A stretch of DNA of 64,000 nucleotides from Voacanga thouarsii. Its lineage: Eukaryota > Streptophyta > Magnoliopsida > Gentianales > Apocynaceae. The notes under the pieces were generated by a model, which saw only the letters and a program-made list of their open reading frames with translations, had not been told where the DNA came from and did not search any database. Location: the NCBI GenBank assembly GCA_026120185.1, contig JANUWF010002061.1, positions 868,001 through 932,000 of the forward strand, written 5' to 3'. Shown piece after piece: positions 25,641 to 35,897 of the stretch. Position numbers and translations under genes: made by a program. Position 1 is the first letter of the stretch, and every line of letters starts with the position of its first letter.

Positions 25641-25748
25641 TTTGAACTTGATAAATGTTTGCATAGCATGAGTCCCCTCGGGACATGGATGGCAGAGCTT
25701 TATTCTTGTGTTTCTAATAACTTGAAAATTCAAGTCAAGGTAGAGAAT

Positions 25749-25998
25749 TATTAGAAGTCTTGAATTATTGTAGTAGGTTTCGAGCTTGACTTGCGGTAAG
25801 GTAATATGCATTTCCTATAAATATGTAATTTTAGGAATTGTAAGATTAACTCTTTCTATAACAGTTCTTCAGAAAGAAATAAGAACTCTCTCTCTCTACT
25901 CGTGAATATTAATCACATTGATTAAATCACATAAATCTTATATATTTTTTAATTTTTCTTACTTTTAATTCCTTCAATTACTACTGTTTTCCATAACA
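25749..25998 (+). repeat. 3' LTR of Copia B
   Basis: It spans 250 bp starting TATTAGAAGTC (TG altered to TA) and ending CCATAACA. It aligns with 19855-20097 and the nine bases at 21286 (TTTCCTATAAATATGTAATTTTA is shared inside). The flanking TTTTC resembles GTTTC before the 5' LTR. Confidence 0.85.
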
Positions 25999-26328
25999 TT
26001 TTCCAAAGACTTTCTACTCACAACTTAATATGTAAATTGATACGTATTTGCATGCGAAATTTTGTGATCCACTTAACAACGCTGGTGTTGATTACGTATG
26101 TTTCCTCTTAGGCTCCTATATTAATTGGCAGAAGATATAAAAAGAAGACTAGAAATTAGATTTAGTTTGAAACTTTCAAATTGGAAGGTGCTCATTGCCC
26201 TCCTAATCTGCGTATATTTCTATACGTCATATTAATTGGCCGAGAAGAAAATGGAAGTTGCTCGATTTTTCTAAAATTTTATTTTACTCGATTTTAAAGT
26301 CTTGTTTGCGGGACTTCTAGGGGGCAAG

Positions 26329-26346
26329 AAGGGCCTTTTGGCCCTT
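26329..26346. other. Perfect 7 bp stem hairpin followed by T-rich DNA
   Basis: AAGGGCC-TTTT-GGCCCTT, then TTATTTTTT. In a plant nuclear context it has no assigned role and may be chance. Confidence 0.5.
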
Positions 26347-26756
26347 TTATTTTTTAACACTATTCAAATGTGAGAATTTTATTAAATAAAAAATTAAAGA
26401 ATACAAAACAGAAACTTTGCATAATGCTATTAAATATAAAATAAAATTTTAATCTATAATCACATGATTTTTTGCCGTGTAATTATTTTATATTTGGACA
26501 ACATGATTTTTTTATTCTTTTTTTTTTTACCTAATTAGAGTAAAATCATCTTTATCATGCTCATCCTCAATCAAATTATTATAAAACCCTGAAATAAGGA
26601 ATGACTGTGGTGGCATTTTAGAAGATTGATTCTTCTTCTTACAATTTTTCCTCTTTTTACAATTGACTAAATTGTTTGTAGAGTTTATTTTTTAAAATTA
26701 GACCGTAATAATTTATTAAGGGAAGACTATTCTAAAATATATAATGTGAAAATTAT

Positions 26757-27051
26757 TTTGCAAAATTTATGACGGTAAAACAATATCTTCTTTAACGTAA
26801 AGTCTATAGAATCACTTCCTTGGTGTTCGACAGCAGTAACTTCTATATGCAAATTGGTCATCGCCATGCTTCGAGAACCTTCATCATTGTCTGACATGGG
26901 TTTGCTGGCCACATTGGACGATGTGGGAACACAGTCTTGCAAAAATGCCGGCGACGAAAGAGAACGCCTTTAGGGCATCCATTGTCGTGTCCGGTGCGGT
27001 TTGTGGATCATGGGCAGAGCTGTCATTATCCGAGATTCCGGAACCATTCTT
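26757..27051 (-). pseudogene. Unassigned coding-like fragment
   Basis: Base composition rises above the surrounding AT-rich DNA. On the minus strand, after a possible AG acceptor at about 27051, one frame reads MDALKAFSFVAGIF. A second frame, joined after an apparent one-base slip near 26940, reads NVASKPMSDNDEGSRSMAM. Such balanced composition suggests an old exon rather than random sequence. On the plus strand MPATKENAFRASIVVSG is also open for about 40 codons, so the coding strand is uncertain. I do not recognise the family. Confidence 0.3.
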
Positions 27052-27177
27052 ATCTGTATGGTTCCTTTAAAGTTATAACAATTAATTTTCTTCTAGAAAT
27101 TACACTGATTTTTATCATTAATTATAGTAGTTGACAGATAACTTTTTTAGTTTTTATTTAAAAAAAAGATGATATTC

Positions 27178-27474
27178 AATACTACTATTTTCGTTTTTAA
27201 ATTTATTTACAAAAATTAAGAGTTCATAAATTTCAAATAATTTTAAAATTAAAATTTAAAAAATATTCATAATTAACTTTTTGTCTATTTTAATAATTAA
27301 AAAGAGTTGAGTTATAATTAGTAGAAATAGAGAGATTATAGGCAGAGGTAAGATTAAAAAATAAATAAATTTTCATAAAACTTTATAAAACGGTCTATAC
27401 TATAAAAAAGAAAAAAAATTCAAATTTACAATGACTTATATTATAAAATTGAGATAGTATTAAATATGAATATA
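27178..27474. mobile_element. Stowaway-like MITE, degenerate
   Basis: The ends TACTACTATTTTCGTTTTT and (inverted) TACTATCTCAATTTTAT are similar and begin with TA. The interior shares several words with 63036-63292: TTGTCTA, GAGTTG, TAGAAA-AGAGA, AAACGGTCTATA/AAACGATCTATA and GACTTATATTAT. Two related copies 36 kb apart support a dispersed MITE. Confidence 0.5.
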
Positions 27475-27493
27475 ACATATAAGTGACACTACA

Positions 27494-27651
27494 TAGGGAT
27501 GTCAATTTTCCCACTTAAATCAGGGACCCGGCCCGGTTGGGCCGGGGATTCCCCGATTTAAATGGGGACGGGCTTCATTCCTCGGCCTGCCAACCGGGGA
27601 CGGGGATTGCATGATCCCCGCCCCCAGCTCGGCCTGCCCAGCCTGCTTTAC

Positions 27652-27691
<40 letters not shown>

Positions 27692-28254
27692 GTATATATA
27701 TACACACACATATATATAGGTGAATTATATATGTGTTGTATATGTATATATATTATATAGATTATACATATATATATACACACACACACTATTTAAATTA
27801 TAGGTAAATTATATATATTATATATGATTATATATGTATATAAAGGTAGATTATATATGTATATAAAATAAAATTAAATAGAAAAGAAGAGGAAAAGTAA
27901 AAAAAAATATCAATTATTAATTTTACTCTTACTAATATAGTGATATGATAAATACGTGAATTATTGAAAACCACCACAAAAGTTTTCTATATGATTAAAA
28001 AATTTTGAATAAAAATATATTGGAGGCAATTTTTTTTTTTAAAAAATCTTTATAATTATTTCTGGGTCCAAACGGACCCTCGCTTCCCCGTTGGGCCGGG
28101 ATCGGGGATTGTTTTGTCCCCGGCGGGCCGGGGGCGGGGATTCCCACCTTTTCCCGTGGCGGGAACGGACCGAGGAGGGGAATACGGGGGCATATGCGGG
28201 AGTGGAGTTGGGATTTCTAGTCTCCGGTCTGACCTGACCCCGTTACCATCCCTA
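27494..28254. mobile_element. hAT-type non-autonomous element with GC-rich ends
   Basis: It is flanked by an 8 bp target duplication ACACTACA / ACACTACT (27486-27493 and 28255-28262). The terminal TAGGGATGTCAA and inverted right end TAGGGATGGTAA are near-identical. Both arms carry GGCCGGGG / CCGGCCC-type sequence and the words GGGGATT and CCCGTT, while the middle is an AT microsatellite (27656-27689) and other TATA-rich DNA. The 86-residue proline-rich frame inside is a by-product of the GC-rich arm. Short ends and 8 bp duplications are characteristic of hAT elements. Confidence 0.82.
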
Positions 28255-28347
28255 ACACTACTTAGCAAAACCAATATTTTCATCTTTTTCCACAAACAAG
28301 TATCTCGGAATTTCAAATTTGGATTCTATTCGAAGTCGTGACAGGAA

Positions 28348-28531
28348 TGTTAAGGACTCTGTAGTAGATAATGTTGCTTAGCTGGTTCTTAGTTATAGAA
28401 TATAGATAATATTGCTGATATTTATCTACTATACCAAAATATTGTGTATAAATATCAGTAAAGATATCAATAAAATTATCGTTCAGAGTTTTCATCAAAC
28501 ATCTTCTTCTTTCTTCTTGTATTTTTCTTCA
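28348..28531 (+). repeat. 5' LTR of Copia C
   Basis: 184 bp, TGTTAAGGACTC..TTTTTCTTCA. Differences from the 3' LTR are mainly transitions (for example CTACTATA versus CTGTTGTA). Confidence 0.95.
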
Positions 28532-28543
28532 TGGTATCAGAGC
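28532..28543 (+). promoter_or_regulatory. Primer binding site of Copia C
   Basis: TGGTATCAGAGC is complementary to the 3' end of initiator tRNA-Met, the standard plant Copia primer. It abuts the 5' LTR with no gap. Confidence 0.92.
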
Positions 28544-28604
28544 TTCAACTCTGATCAATATTCTACATTTCTTTTAAATTGCTGCTGTTCATTTTCTTGT
28601 CACA

Positions 28605-31600
28605 ATGACAAAAGAACCTAAACTCACAATCCAACAGTTTCATCAATGTTCCAACTTAGTATCCGTTCGATTAAGTCTTACCAATTATCTCTTATGGCGA
28701 TCACATGTTATTCCCTTGATTTGGAGCCTTGGAATCTATCACCATGTCTCATCTAGTGACAAACCTGAAGAGAAAATAGAAGATGAATCAGGAACGGAGA
28801 TCGACAATCCAAACTATCGCCTCTGGATAGTCAATGATGGCCTTCTCACATCCTAGCTTCTCGGAACAATGAAAGAAAAAATCATCAGCATGGCCTACGA
28901 AGAAGACTACACTGCTTCTCAGATTTGGCATTCTCTTGATCAACAGCTTTTACCACATACCGTGGAAAAGGAAGGGAATTTAAAAAATATGCTGATGGGA
29001 ATCAAGAAAGGATCTCGCTCTGTTGAAGATTATCTCAGAGAATTCAAATTAATATGTGACAATCTAGCTGCCATTAAGAAACCAGTCTCAGATATGGACA
29101 AGGTTTTCCAATTTGCTCATGGTCTCGGTGGGGAGTACATGCACTTCAGAACAGCCATGCTGACAAAACCTCCATATCCATCCTTCAATCAGTTTGTAAT
29201 GGCACTTCAAGGTCATGAACAAACTGTTCTCGCACAGTGAAATGCAGAAAAGCATTTCCTTGATCAAGCTCAAGCTTTTTTCACACAGAGAGGTCGTGGA
29301 AGAGGACGTCGTGGAGGAGGAAATGGCTGAGGAAATTTTAACTCAAGAGGACGAGGTTTTATTCCTGCTGGCCGTTTCAAATCTTCAAATAACAACTACT
29401 CACATGGTGTTCGTGCAGCTGAATCTTCAACAAATGGTCCAGGAGTTTTATGAGTGGATACTCAATCAAAATCCAATGCTATATCATCAAATGGTGATAG
29501 ATCTACTTGTCAAATTTGTGGAAAAGCTAATCATGTTGCTCTTGATTGCTGGTATAGGTTTGATTATTCTTATCAGTCTGAAGATATTCCTCAAGCTCTT
29601 GCTGCTCTCACTCTAAATAACAATGATCCATCTCTCTATGCTGACACTGGTGCAACAACCCACATGGTCAACGATGAAGGTAAACTACTTTCAAAAATGC
29701 CATATGTCGGTTATGATAAAATTTTTGTTGGAGATGGAAATGGTCTCACTATTTCTCACATTGGCAATGCTTGTGTTTCCACAAATACGGAACTAGTAAA
29801 ACCAAATGATGTTCTAGTTGTTCCCGAATTGACGAAAAATTTACTCTCTGTTGGTAAATTTGCTTCTGATCATCAATGTGTTTTTGAATTTACTGGATCT
29901 GGTTTTGTTATTAAGGATCAAAACAAGAGGATCATCGCCCACGGCAGTAGAAAAGGCAAACTCTATGCCTTAGATGGTGTGTTTCATGAAGCTCTTAGTG
30001 CTATCAAAAAGGACAGTACAACATTTTCCATTTGGCTTCAATGGCTTGGCCATCCTCACACAAAAAGACTTTCTTTCCTAAAGGATAAAAACTTGATTGA
30101 TGTTAGTGGTTGGGTTTCAAAACCGAGTATTTGTGTTAGTTGTTAGATGGGTAAGAGTTGTAAATTACCTTTTAATGAAGCCACTCCAATCTCTGTGTTT
30201 CCTTTGGAGAAAATCCATTGTGATTTATGGGGTCCAGCACCTATTGCTTCAAATCAATCTTTTCGCTATTATGCTATCTTTGTTGATGATTTCTCTCGTT
30301 TTACATGGCTAGATCCTTTGAGAAAGAAAGCAGATTTTTTTTTTATTGCTTTGTGAAGTTTCAGAAACTTGTGGAGAATCAATTAGATCGAAAAATAAAA
30401 GTGTTTCAATGTGATGGTGGTGGTGAATTTAATTCCACAGCTTTTCAAGGTCTTTTGTCAACCTCTGGAATTTCTTTGCAAGTATCTTGCCCATATACTC
30501 CTGAGCAAAATGGAGTGGCTGAACGGAAGCATCGTCATATAGTAGAAACGAGGTTTAACAATGCTTTTTCATGCTAATTTACCCTTACATTTGTGGGTAG
30601 AATCCTTCTCCACTGCAGTATACTTGATTAATCATCTTCCTTCTCCTGGTTTGAACAATGTGACACCATATTATCATGTTCACAACAGAAATCCAGATTA
30701 TGGTGGCTTGCGTGTGTTTGGATGTCAATGCTTTCCCTCTCTTCGGCATCACAACAATTCAAAATTCTCCAAGAAGACTTATCCTTGTATTTTTCTGGGC
30801 TATAGTCCTTTACATAAAGGCTATCGTTGTCTTGAGCCTCACACGAAGCGGGTATATATTTCTCGGCATGTTGTCTTTAATGAAGCAGTTTTTCCTTGCA
30901 GGCCTAATCCACCACAAGTTTCTAAGCCAAACTTTGATCTCATACAGTACCCTTCAACAAATGAATGGTTCTCTAAGGATTCATCTACGGATTCTCTTCC
31001 TTTGGAGATTGAAAATGTACCAAAAAAACATCGAGGCTGTTGTGATACTCCATTACAATCTCATGACAATGATGTAACCAATGATAATTCTTCTTCTGCA
31101 CCGATATCCATCAGTTCATCATCTATTGATGAAAATAATACAGCCTCCTCTCCCTCAACATTTATTGCTCTGTCCTCCATAGATGTTCCTGATGATTCTT
31201 CCTCTACTAATGTGCCATCCTCCTCATTGCCTATTGCTTTGTCTAAGTCACAGCGTGCCTATCATCATCTACCGTATTTAAAGGATTATGCAACAGTTGC
31301 TGTCTCATCGAAACCAGTAGAACCAAAAACTCTCAAGTCTGCTTTAAAGGATCAGAATTGGGTTGCTGCAATGAAAGAAGAATTAGTAGCTCTTCATGAC
31401 AATCATACCTGGGCATTAGTACCTTGTCCGTTGAATGTTAATGTTGTTGGCTCAAAATGGGTGTTTCGAATAAAAACAAAAGAAGATGGATCCATTGATA
31501 GGTTTAAGGCGAGACTTGTTGCTCGTGGCTTCACCCAAATTCCTGGTATTGATTTTGATGATACTTTTAGTCCGGTGATCAAACCTACAACTATACGGTT

Positions 31601-32897
31601 AGTCATTTCCCTTGCCATTTCTCATAATTGGACATTAAGACAATTAGATGTTAAAAATGCTTTCTTGCATGGTGTCCTAAAGGAAATGGTTTACATGGAG
31701 CAACCTCCTAGTTTTGTTGAACCTAAATTCTCTGATCATGTTTACTTACTTAAAAGGCCACTCTATGGACTAAAACAAGCACCTCGTGCTTGGTTTGATC
31801 GTTTATCTCAGTTTCTACTTCACATTGGTTTTCATTGTAGTAAGGCAAATCCATCTTTGTTCATTTTACGCAATTGTTCTATGGTGATCATACTCCTTAT
31901 TTATGTTGACGATATACTCGTTGCGGGTAATGATTCATCATATATTCAACAATTAATCACTCAACTTGGGACCGAGTTTGCTATCAAAGATTTGGGTTCC
32001 CTTCACTATTTCCTAGGAATTGGAGTAAAACGATCATCCAATGGTATTTTTCGAAGTCAACAAAAGTATATTCATGATCTTTTGACTCGCATAGGGATGC
32101 TTGATAGCTCCCCATCTGCCACACCAGAAGCAATAAAGACTACTTCTGATATTGCTAAATCTACTCTTGTTAATGCATTCTCCTATCGCAGCATTGTAGG
32201 TGCTCTTCAATACTTGACATTCACTCATCCTGAGATTACTCATGCTGTAAATAGAGTATGTCAACATTTCTCTTCTCCAACTTTGGAAAATCTTCAGGTT
32301 GCAAAACGAATTCTGCGTTATTTGAAAGGAACTCCTGACTTCGGCCTTCATTATCTCTCATGCAGTCCATCTTCTCTTTATGCATTTAGTGATGCTGATT
32401 GGGCAGGCTATCCGATAACCCGTCGCAACACTAGTGGTTTTTGTATCTTTCTTGGTTCAAATTGTATTTTTTGGAGTTCAAAGAAACAACCCACGGTTTC
32501 TCGCTCTAGTTCTAAGGCTGAATATCGCTCTATGGCATCTGCTACTGCTGAAATTACTTGGATCACTTACCTTCTACGTGATTTGGGGGTTCAGCTTCTT
32601 AGACCTCCACACCTCTTTTGTGATAATTTAAGTGCTCTAAATATGACCATTAATCCCATGTTTCATTCTTGTTCTAAACATATCTCTTTGGATTATCTTT
32701 TTGTTCGTGAAAAAGTGGCTGTTCATCAGTTAGTCACTCGTTACATACCATCCGTTTCTCAACCTGCAGATATTTTCACCAAGCCTTTGGCCAAAGCTGC
32801 GTTTCATACTTTTCGTGGCAATCTGCATGTTCAGCCTCCTTCCCATGCCAGATTGAGGGGGAATGTTAAGGACTCTGTAGTAGATAATGTTGCTTAG
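28605..32897 (+). pseudogene. Copia C gag-pol with five stops and two frameshifts
   Basis: ATG at 28605 opens one frame through gag (UBN2-type, FKLICDNLAAIKKPVSDMDK), an RGRGRR tract, a zinc knuckle (CQICGKANHVALDC) and protease (YADTGATTHM). It is interrupted by stops at 28854, 29238, 29328, 29451 and 30144; each is TAG or TGA where one C-to-T change explains it. A T10 run at 30335-30344 marks a frameshift into another frame (integrase CDGGGEFNS, YTPEQNGVAERKH), and a second shift near 30550 returns to the first. From 30561 to 32897 778 codons are open: integrase tail, RT with YVDDILVAG (about residue 448) and RNase H with SDADWAGYP (about 610). The frame ends 34 bases inside the 3' LTR. It cannot make a full polyprotein, but the RT/RNase H part is intact. 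Confidence 0.92.
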
Positions 32898-33050
32898 CTG
32901 GTTTTTAGTTATAGAATATAGATAGTATTGCTGATATTTATCTGTTGTACCAAAATATTGTGTATAAATATCAGTAAAGATATCAATAAAATTATCGATA
33001 AGAGTTTTCATCAAACATCTTCTTCTTCTTTCTTCTTGTATTTTTCTTCA
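32864..33050 (+). repeat. 3' LTR of Copia C
   Basis: 187 bp partner of 28348-28531, with one extra TTC in the CTTCTTCTT tract. It lies downstream of, and antisense to, the gene ending at 33163, so that gene's 3' end may use or cross it. Confidence 0.95.
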
Positions 33051-33162
33051 AGGATGAGGACAAATTTAGGGGGCTGAAATTTTCCTTCTTATTCCTGCAA
33101 CCCTAGACAAAATCAAATCAAACTACATAGACATTAAATGCTGTTCATGGTGTTAATGTATC

Positions 33163-34806
33163 TCAAGAGTCCCAAATTGGGCCGAAGGCAGGAATTCCAG
33201 CGGCTTTACATGCATTGACTACATCTCTGCTGCCTTCTGGATTGCTAGTCACAATGACTACTTCAGCACCCCATTTCTTGGCCGTATCAACGCTCATCTG
33301 AGACACGTTTGGACGGCCAAGCAAAGCTGTGTCGTGGACGATCACCTTATCTTCGGAGTGACCACTTGTCATTTCTTTAATTTCCTTTCCGAAGTTCTGT
33401 TCTACACCTCTAGTCACCCAAAGAAGGCAAACGTTGGCTGAACATGACTGGAGAAGGAAGGACAGGAACACGCATATGCCTGAACCAGTCGCCACAACCA
33501 AGACCCTATCATACATGTTCACCAGATACGGAAGCCCTGCGAAGTGCACTTGTCGAACCCATAAGTGGCTTGGTGGCTTTGTGACCAGAGATTTTGTGAA
33601 GTCACCTACTGCACCTGCAAGCATCATGTGTTCTGTTTTTCCATCAGAAATGATGCCAAAGGCATGCCATTCTGAGAACGGTGATGGGCTTATTCTTCCA
33701 AGAATACCGGCTTTAACACCTCCTTCGAATTTGATAATGGATGCGTGACCAGAAGGGGAGGAGATCCTAACTGGGACGCGCCTGACTGTTATCCATGGAA
33801 TGATGATTAGAACTGTAAGGGCCACTGCAAACCAGAATTCTTGTTGCTTGACCAACCTGGAGTAAAGTTCACTGCTATAGGATTTCGTTTCAGGGTCATA
33901 GGAGATTGTCAAAACTATAAAGGCCCAAAGGAGAGCAAGTGCAGTCCATCCAGCAAAACGATGAGTTCTTTCAAATACATTATGATGGAGATGGCGAACA
34001 AGAGGGAATGCCGCCAAAGATGAGAGACAGAGCAGTGAAAGAATGGCAGATGCAACGCCAATTATCTCTGGTGAAGTATTTTCTGTGTCTTTGAGAGTGA
34101 GGACCAAAGCATATATTAGCCATGCAATTGAGGAAACGCCACAGCTACTATGAATTCCACCAAGAGACTGCAGGAGGGACGTAGTCATGGTCTTAATCTG
34201 GATAGGTACCCAAGAATGGCCCAAGATTTTCACTGCAAGCCAGAATACGATTCGCAAGAAGGCCTCACTTCTGCAGAGCGTCAAAGCAAATATGTTGGCG
34301 ATGGAAAACAGCGCAGCATGGTTCCTCGCATATGGAAAATGTCCGACTGTAGCAAGAACTAATGCAGTAAAGTTCAGTGTCAAACAAACAACAAAAAGCT
34401 GTTTGTACACCGTGAACAAGCCTTGATCAAGCAGAATAACGGATAATCGGGAATTATTTGGTTTGGCAGCTTTAGGGGGACTACGTTTGCTGGCGGACGG
34501 TGGAAGAGGAAGTGGCACTGACTTGCAGGCCACCATCCCCGCTTCAAGACCTTCTTCCATTTCAGCCAAAGTGTCTATATTTTCATCTTCATCAAGGTCC
34601 AGATCACAGAAATGGCTACTGCTTCGGCTCATAGACCTCTGAAACATCGTATCTGTGGATGGTACTATCTTTGAAGCGCCTCCCCATGGGAACCCAAATC
34701 CTTTGCTCCCAGGGTTTGGGACGGCAAATGGATCTGAATGGGGCTTAATCTCAAAAGCCACGCCCCTGCAGCTTGAAAACCTTCCAAAAGTTTCACGGGT
34801 TGCCAT
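33163..34806 (-). CDS. Multi-pass membrane protein with FNR-like C-terminal domain (adenylate-forming reductase 03009-like)
   Basis: Single-exon frame of 547 residues starting at an ATG about 100 bp after a TATA box. Residues 1-130 are hydrophilic with Ser-rich and acidic parts (DLDLDEDENIDTLAEMEE). About seven hydrophobic segments follow (near 137-155, 164-179, 183-197, 222-238, 247-270, 284-302, 324-341), with a His-rich loop HLHHNVFERTHR at 272-283. Residues 345-547 look like a ferredoxin-reductase-type module: SPFSEWHAFG (375-384) in the flavin-site position and VVATGSGICVF (437-447) resembling a nucleotide-binding turn. From memory, plant proteins of this build are annotated adenylate-forming reductase 03009-like although they lack an adenylation domain. 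The reaction is not established; redox transport across a membrane is an inference. A Copia element begins 112 bp downstream. Confidence 0.85.
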   Translation of the reverse strand: MATRETFGRFSSCRGVAFEIKPHSDPFAVPNPGSKGFGFPWGGASKIVPSTDTMFQRSMSRSSSHFCDLDLDEDENIDTLAEMEEGLEAGMVACKSVPLPLPPSASKRSPPKAAKPNNSRLSVILLDQGLFTVYKQLFVVCLTLNFTALVLATVGHFPYARNHAALFSIANIFALTLCRSEAFLRIVFWLAVKILGHSWVPIQIKTMTTSLLQSLGGIHSSCGVSSIAWLIYALVLTLKDTENTSPEIIGVASAILSLLCLSSLAAFPLVRHLHHNVFERTHRFAGWTALALLWAFIVLTISYDPETKSYSSELYSRLVKQQEFWFAVALTVLIIIPWITVRRVPVRISSPSGHASIIKFEGGVKAGILGRISPSPFSEWHAFGIISDGKTEHMMLAGAVGDFTKSLVTKPPSHLWVRQVHFAGLPYLVNMYDRVLVVATGSGICVFLSFLLQSCSANVCLLWVTRGVEQNFGKEIKEMTSGHSEDKVIVHDTALLGRPNVSQMSVDTAKKWGAEVVIVTSNPEGSRDVVNACKAAGIPAFGPIWDS

Positions 34807-34905
34807 ATCTCCCCACTCACAAAAGATGAAGCCAAACTTATGCTTTTAATCTGCAAGGCCAAAACCGCACCGAAGATATCATTTCACTGCTTGAGAAGCT
34901 TTGCC

Positions 34906-34913
34906 TATTTATA
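34906..34913 (-). promoter_or_regulatory. TATA box for the membrane-protein gene
   Basis: On the minus strand this reads GCATATAAATAGGC, a strong plant TATA context, about 100 bp before the ATG at 34806. That leaves room for a 5' leader of about 65-70 bases. Confidence 0.6.
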
Positions 34914-35442
34914 TGCCTCTGCATGAGCTTAAGAGCTGACTTTGTTACTAGAAAAATTTTCATTTTTCTTTTAATATTCATTATAGAATATTTCTGACTT
35001 GGTCGTATATACTAACATCATCGTACATAGATTAGTTAAAAAGGTCGACGAATGAACAAAATGTAAATAAACCAGTTCGGACAGCTAACAGTTTTCATTC
35101 TTTCAAGTTCATCCACGATTTGGTGGCTTGTTTTTTCTGGATTGGGGAAAGTTGATGTAAAAAATTTACTTTGGCGGTTAATATGTTAACTATGTTTTCT
35201 AATCTTCGGAATATAAAAATAAACCTTCTGTCAGATTCGGCCAAATTATTTTTACATCATATTTTTCGTGGAACTCTTGCAGTAAAATCGGCAATAAGAT
35301 GATTGCCATGCCATGCGCCAAATGCATTCTTGTTCTTCGTTTAGGGAGAATAAAGCATTGTATTCACCTCTTCCATATCACTATAAGGTTGCCACCCTTA
35401 ATACCTTCCTTCATTGTTGCCGTTGGCCGTGAATCTCATTCA

Positions 35443-35830
35443 TCATTGGTACATCAACTGCGAACGAAGGTAAAATAATGGCGGTATAAAAAGCATAATA
35501 CTACAAAATAATACTATTTCAAAAAGAGCGTTACAAATCATTATTAAGTACATATTTACCGACGGACCTCTTATAGTTCTATTGACTAAACCTCGGACCT
35601 GGGATGCAATTCTTTGTTCCTTTTGAGCAACCAAATCATGAAAAGCTTTGCGCGTGGGATTTTTTTTGTCCATGTTATCCAAGTGGGAGAAGATATCGAT
35701 GTAACTCTCCCATGTCTGTTCACATATGGTCTGCCTGAATGGAAGGGTGTGAGGATAAGCAATCAACGATGAGCCACAGTGTAGCTGATGGCAAAGTGGG
35801 GCGGAAAGCTCCGTTAATTTTTTTCTTAGG
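35443..35830 (-). other. Possible exon of an unassigned gene
   Basis: From about 35825 down to 35566 one minus-strand frame is open with balanced composition, including PFRQTICEQTWESYIDIFSH and KAFHDLVAQKEQRIASQVRG. It ends at a possible donor GGTAAATATG near 35559, after which it becomes hydrophobic and AT-rich, as expected for intron read-through. An AG (CCTAAG) about 20 bp before the start could be an acceptor. I do not recognise the protein and see no partner exons, so it may be a gene fragment. Confidence 0.3.
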
Positions 35831-35853
35831 CTTTAGAAAATAGGAATATGAAT

Positions 35854-35857
<4 letters not shown>

Positions 35858-35894
<37 letters not shown>
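35858..35894. repeat. (AT)n microsatellite
   Basis: About 18 uninterrupted AT units. Comparable AT runs lie at 2703-2732, 11806-11837, 27656-27689, 42703-42742, 44448-44480 and 56253-56290. Confidence 0.95.

Positions 35895-35897
<3 letters not shown>

Larger units (their letters stand above)
19855..25998 (+). mobile_element. Copia retrotransposon B, decayed, with two nested insertions
   Basis: It has LTRs of about 250 bp (5': 19855-20097 plus 21286-21294; 3': 25749-25998) and a near target duplication GTTTC/TTTTC. A primer site resembling the tRNA-Met complement (TGGTAGTAGAGCC) starts at about 21297. The internal order is Copia: gag, protease, integrase, RT, RNase H. A non-autonomous CACTA element sits in the 5' LTR and a TRIM in gag. 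Without the CACTA insert the 5' LTR is 252 bp, matching the 250 bp 3' LTR. Confidence 0.88.
25999..27177. other. Intergenic DNA with a possible gene remnant
   Basis: It is mostly AT-rich. A hairpin lies at 26329-26346 and a short coding-like stretch at 26757-27051; both are listed separately. Nothing else can be supported. Confidence 0.5.
28348..33050 (+). mobile_element. Copia retrotransposon C, nearly complete
   Basis: LTRs are 184 bp (28348-28531) and 187 bp (32864-33050), both TG..CA, differing by about seven substitutions and one 3 bp TTC indel. The target duplication is AGGAA / AGGAT. The primer site TGGTATCAGAGC follows the 5' LTR immediately, and the polypurine tract GATTGAGGGGGAA precedes the 3' LTR. 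At 4.7 kb with short LTRs it fits the Ale/Retrofit group of plant Copia elements (inference). It is inserted tail to tail with the gene at 33163-34806, 112 bp beyond that gene's stop codon. Confidence 0.95.

Noticed and set aside
28056..28316. 86-residue proline-rich minus-strand frame
   Set aside because: It lies in the GC-rich arm of the hAT-type element at 27494-28254 and crosses its border.
29215..29616. 133-residue hydrophobic frame within Copia C
   Set aside because: Out-of-frame shadow of gag; the zinc-knuckle frame is the real one.
33434..34849. Plus-strand frames of 60-104 residues inside the membrane-protein gene
   Set aside because: They are antisense shadows of a clear 547-codon gene with its own TATA box.
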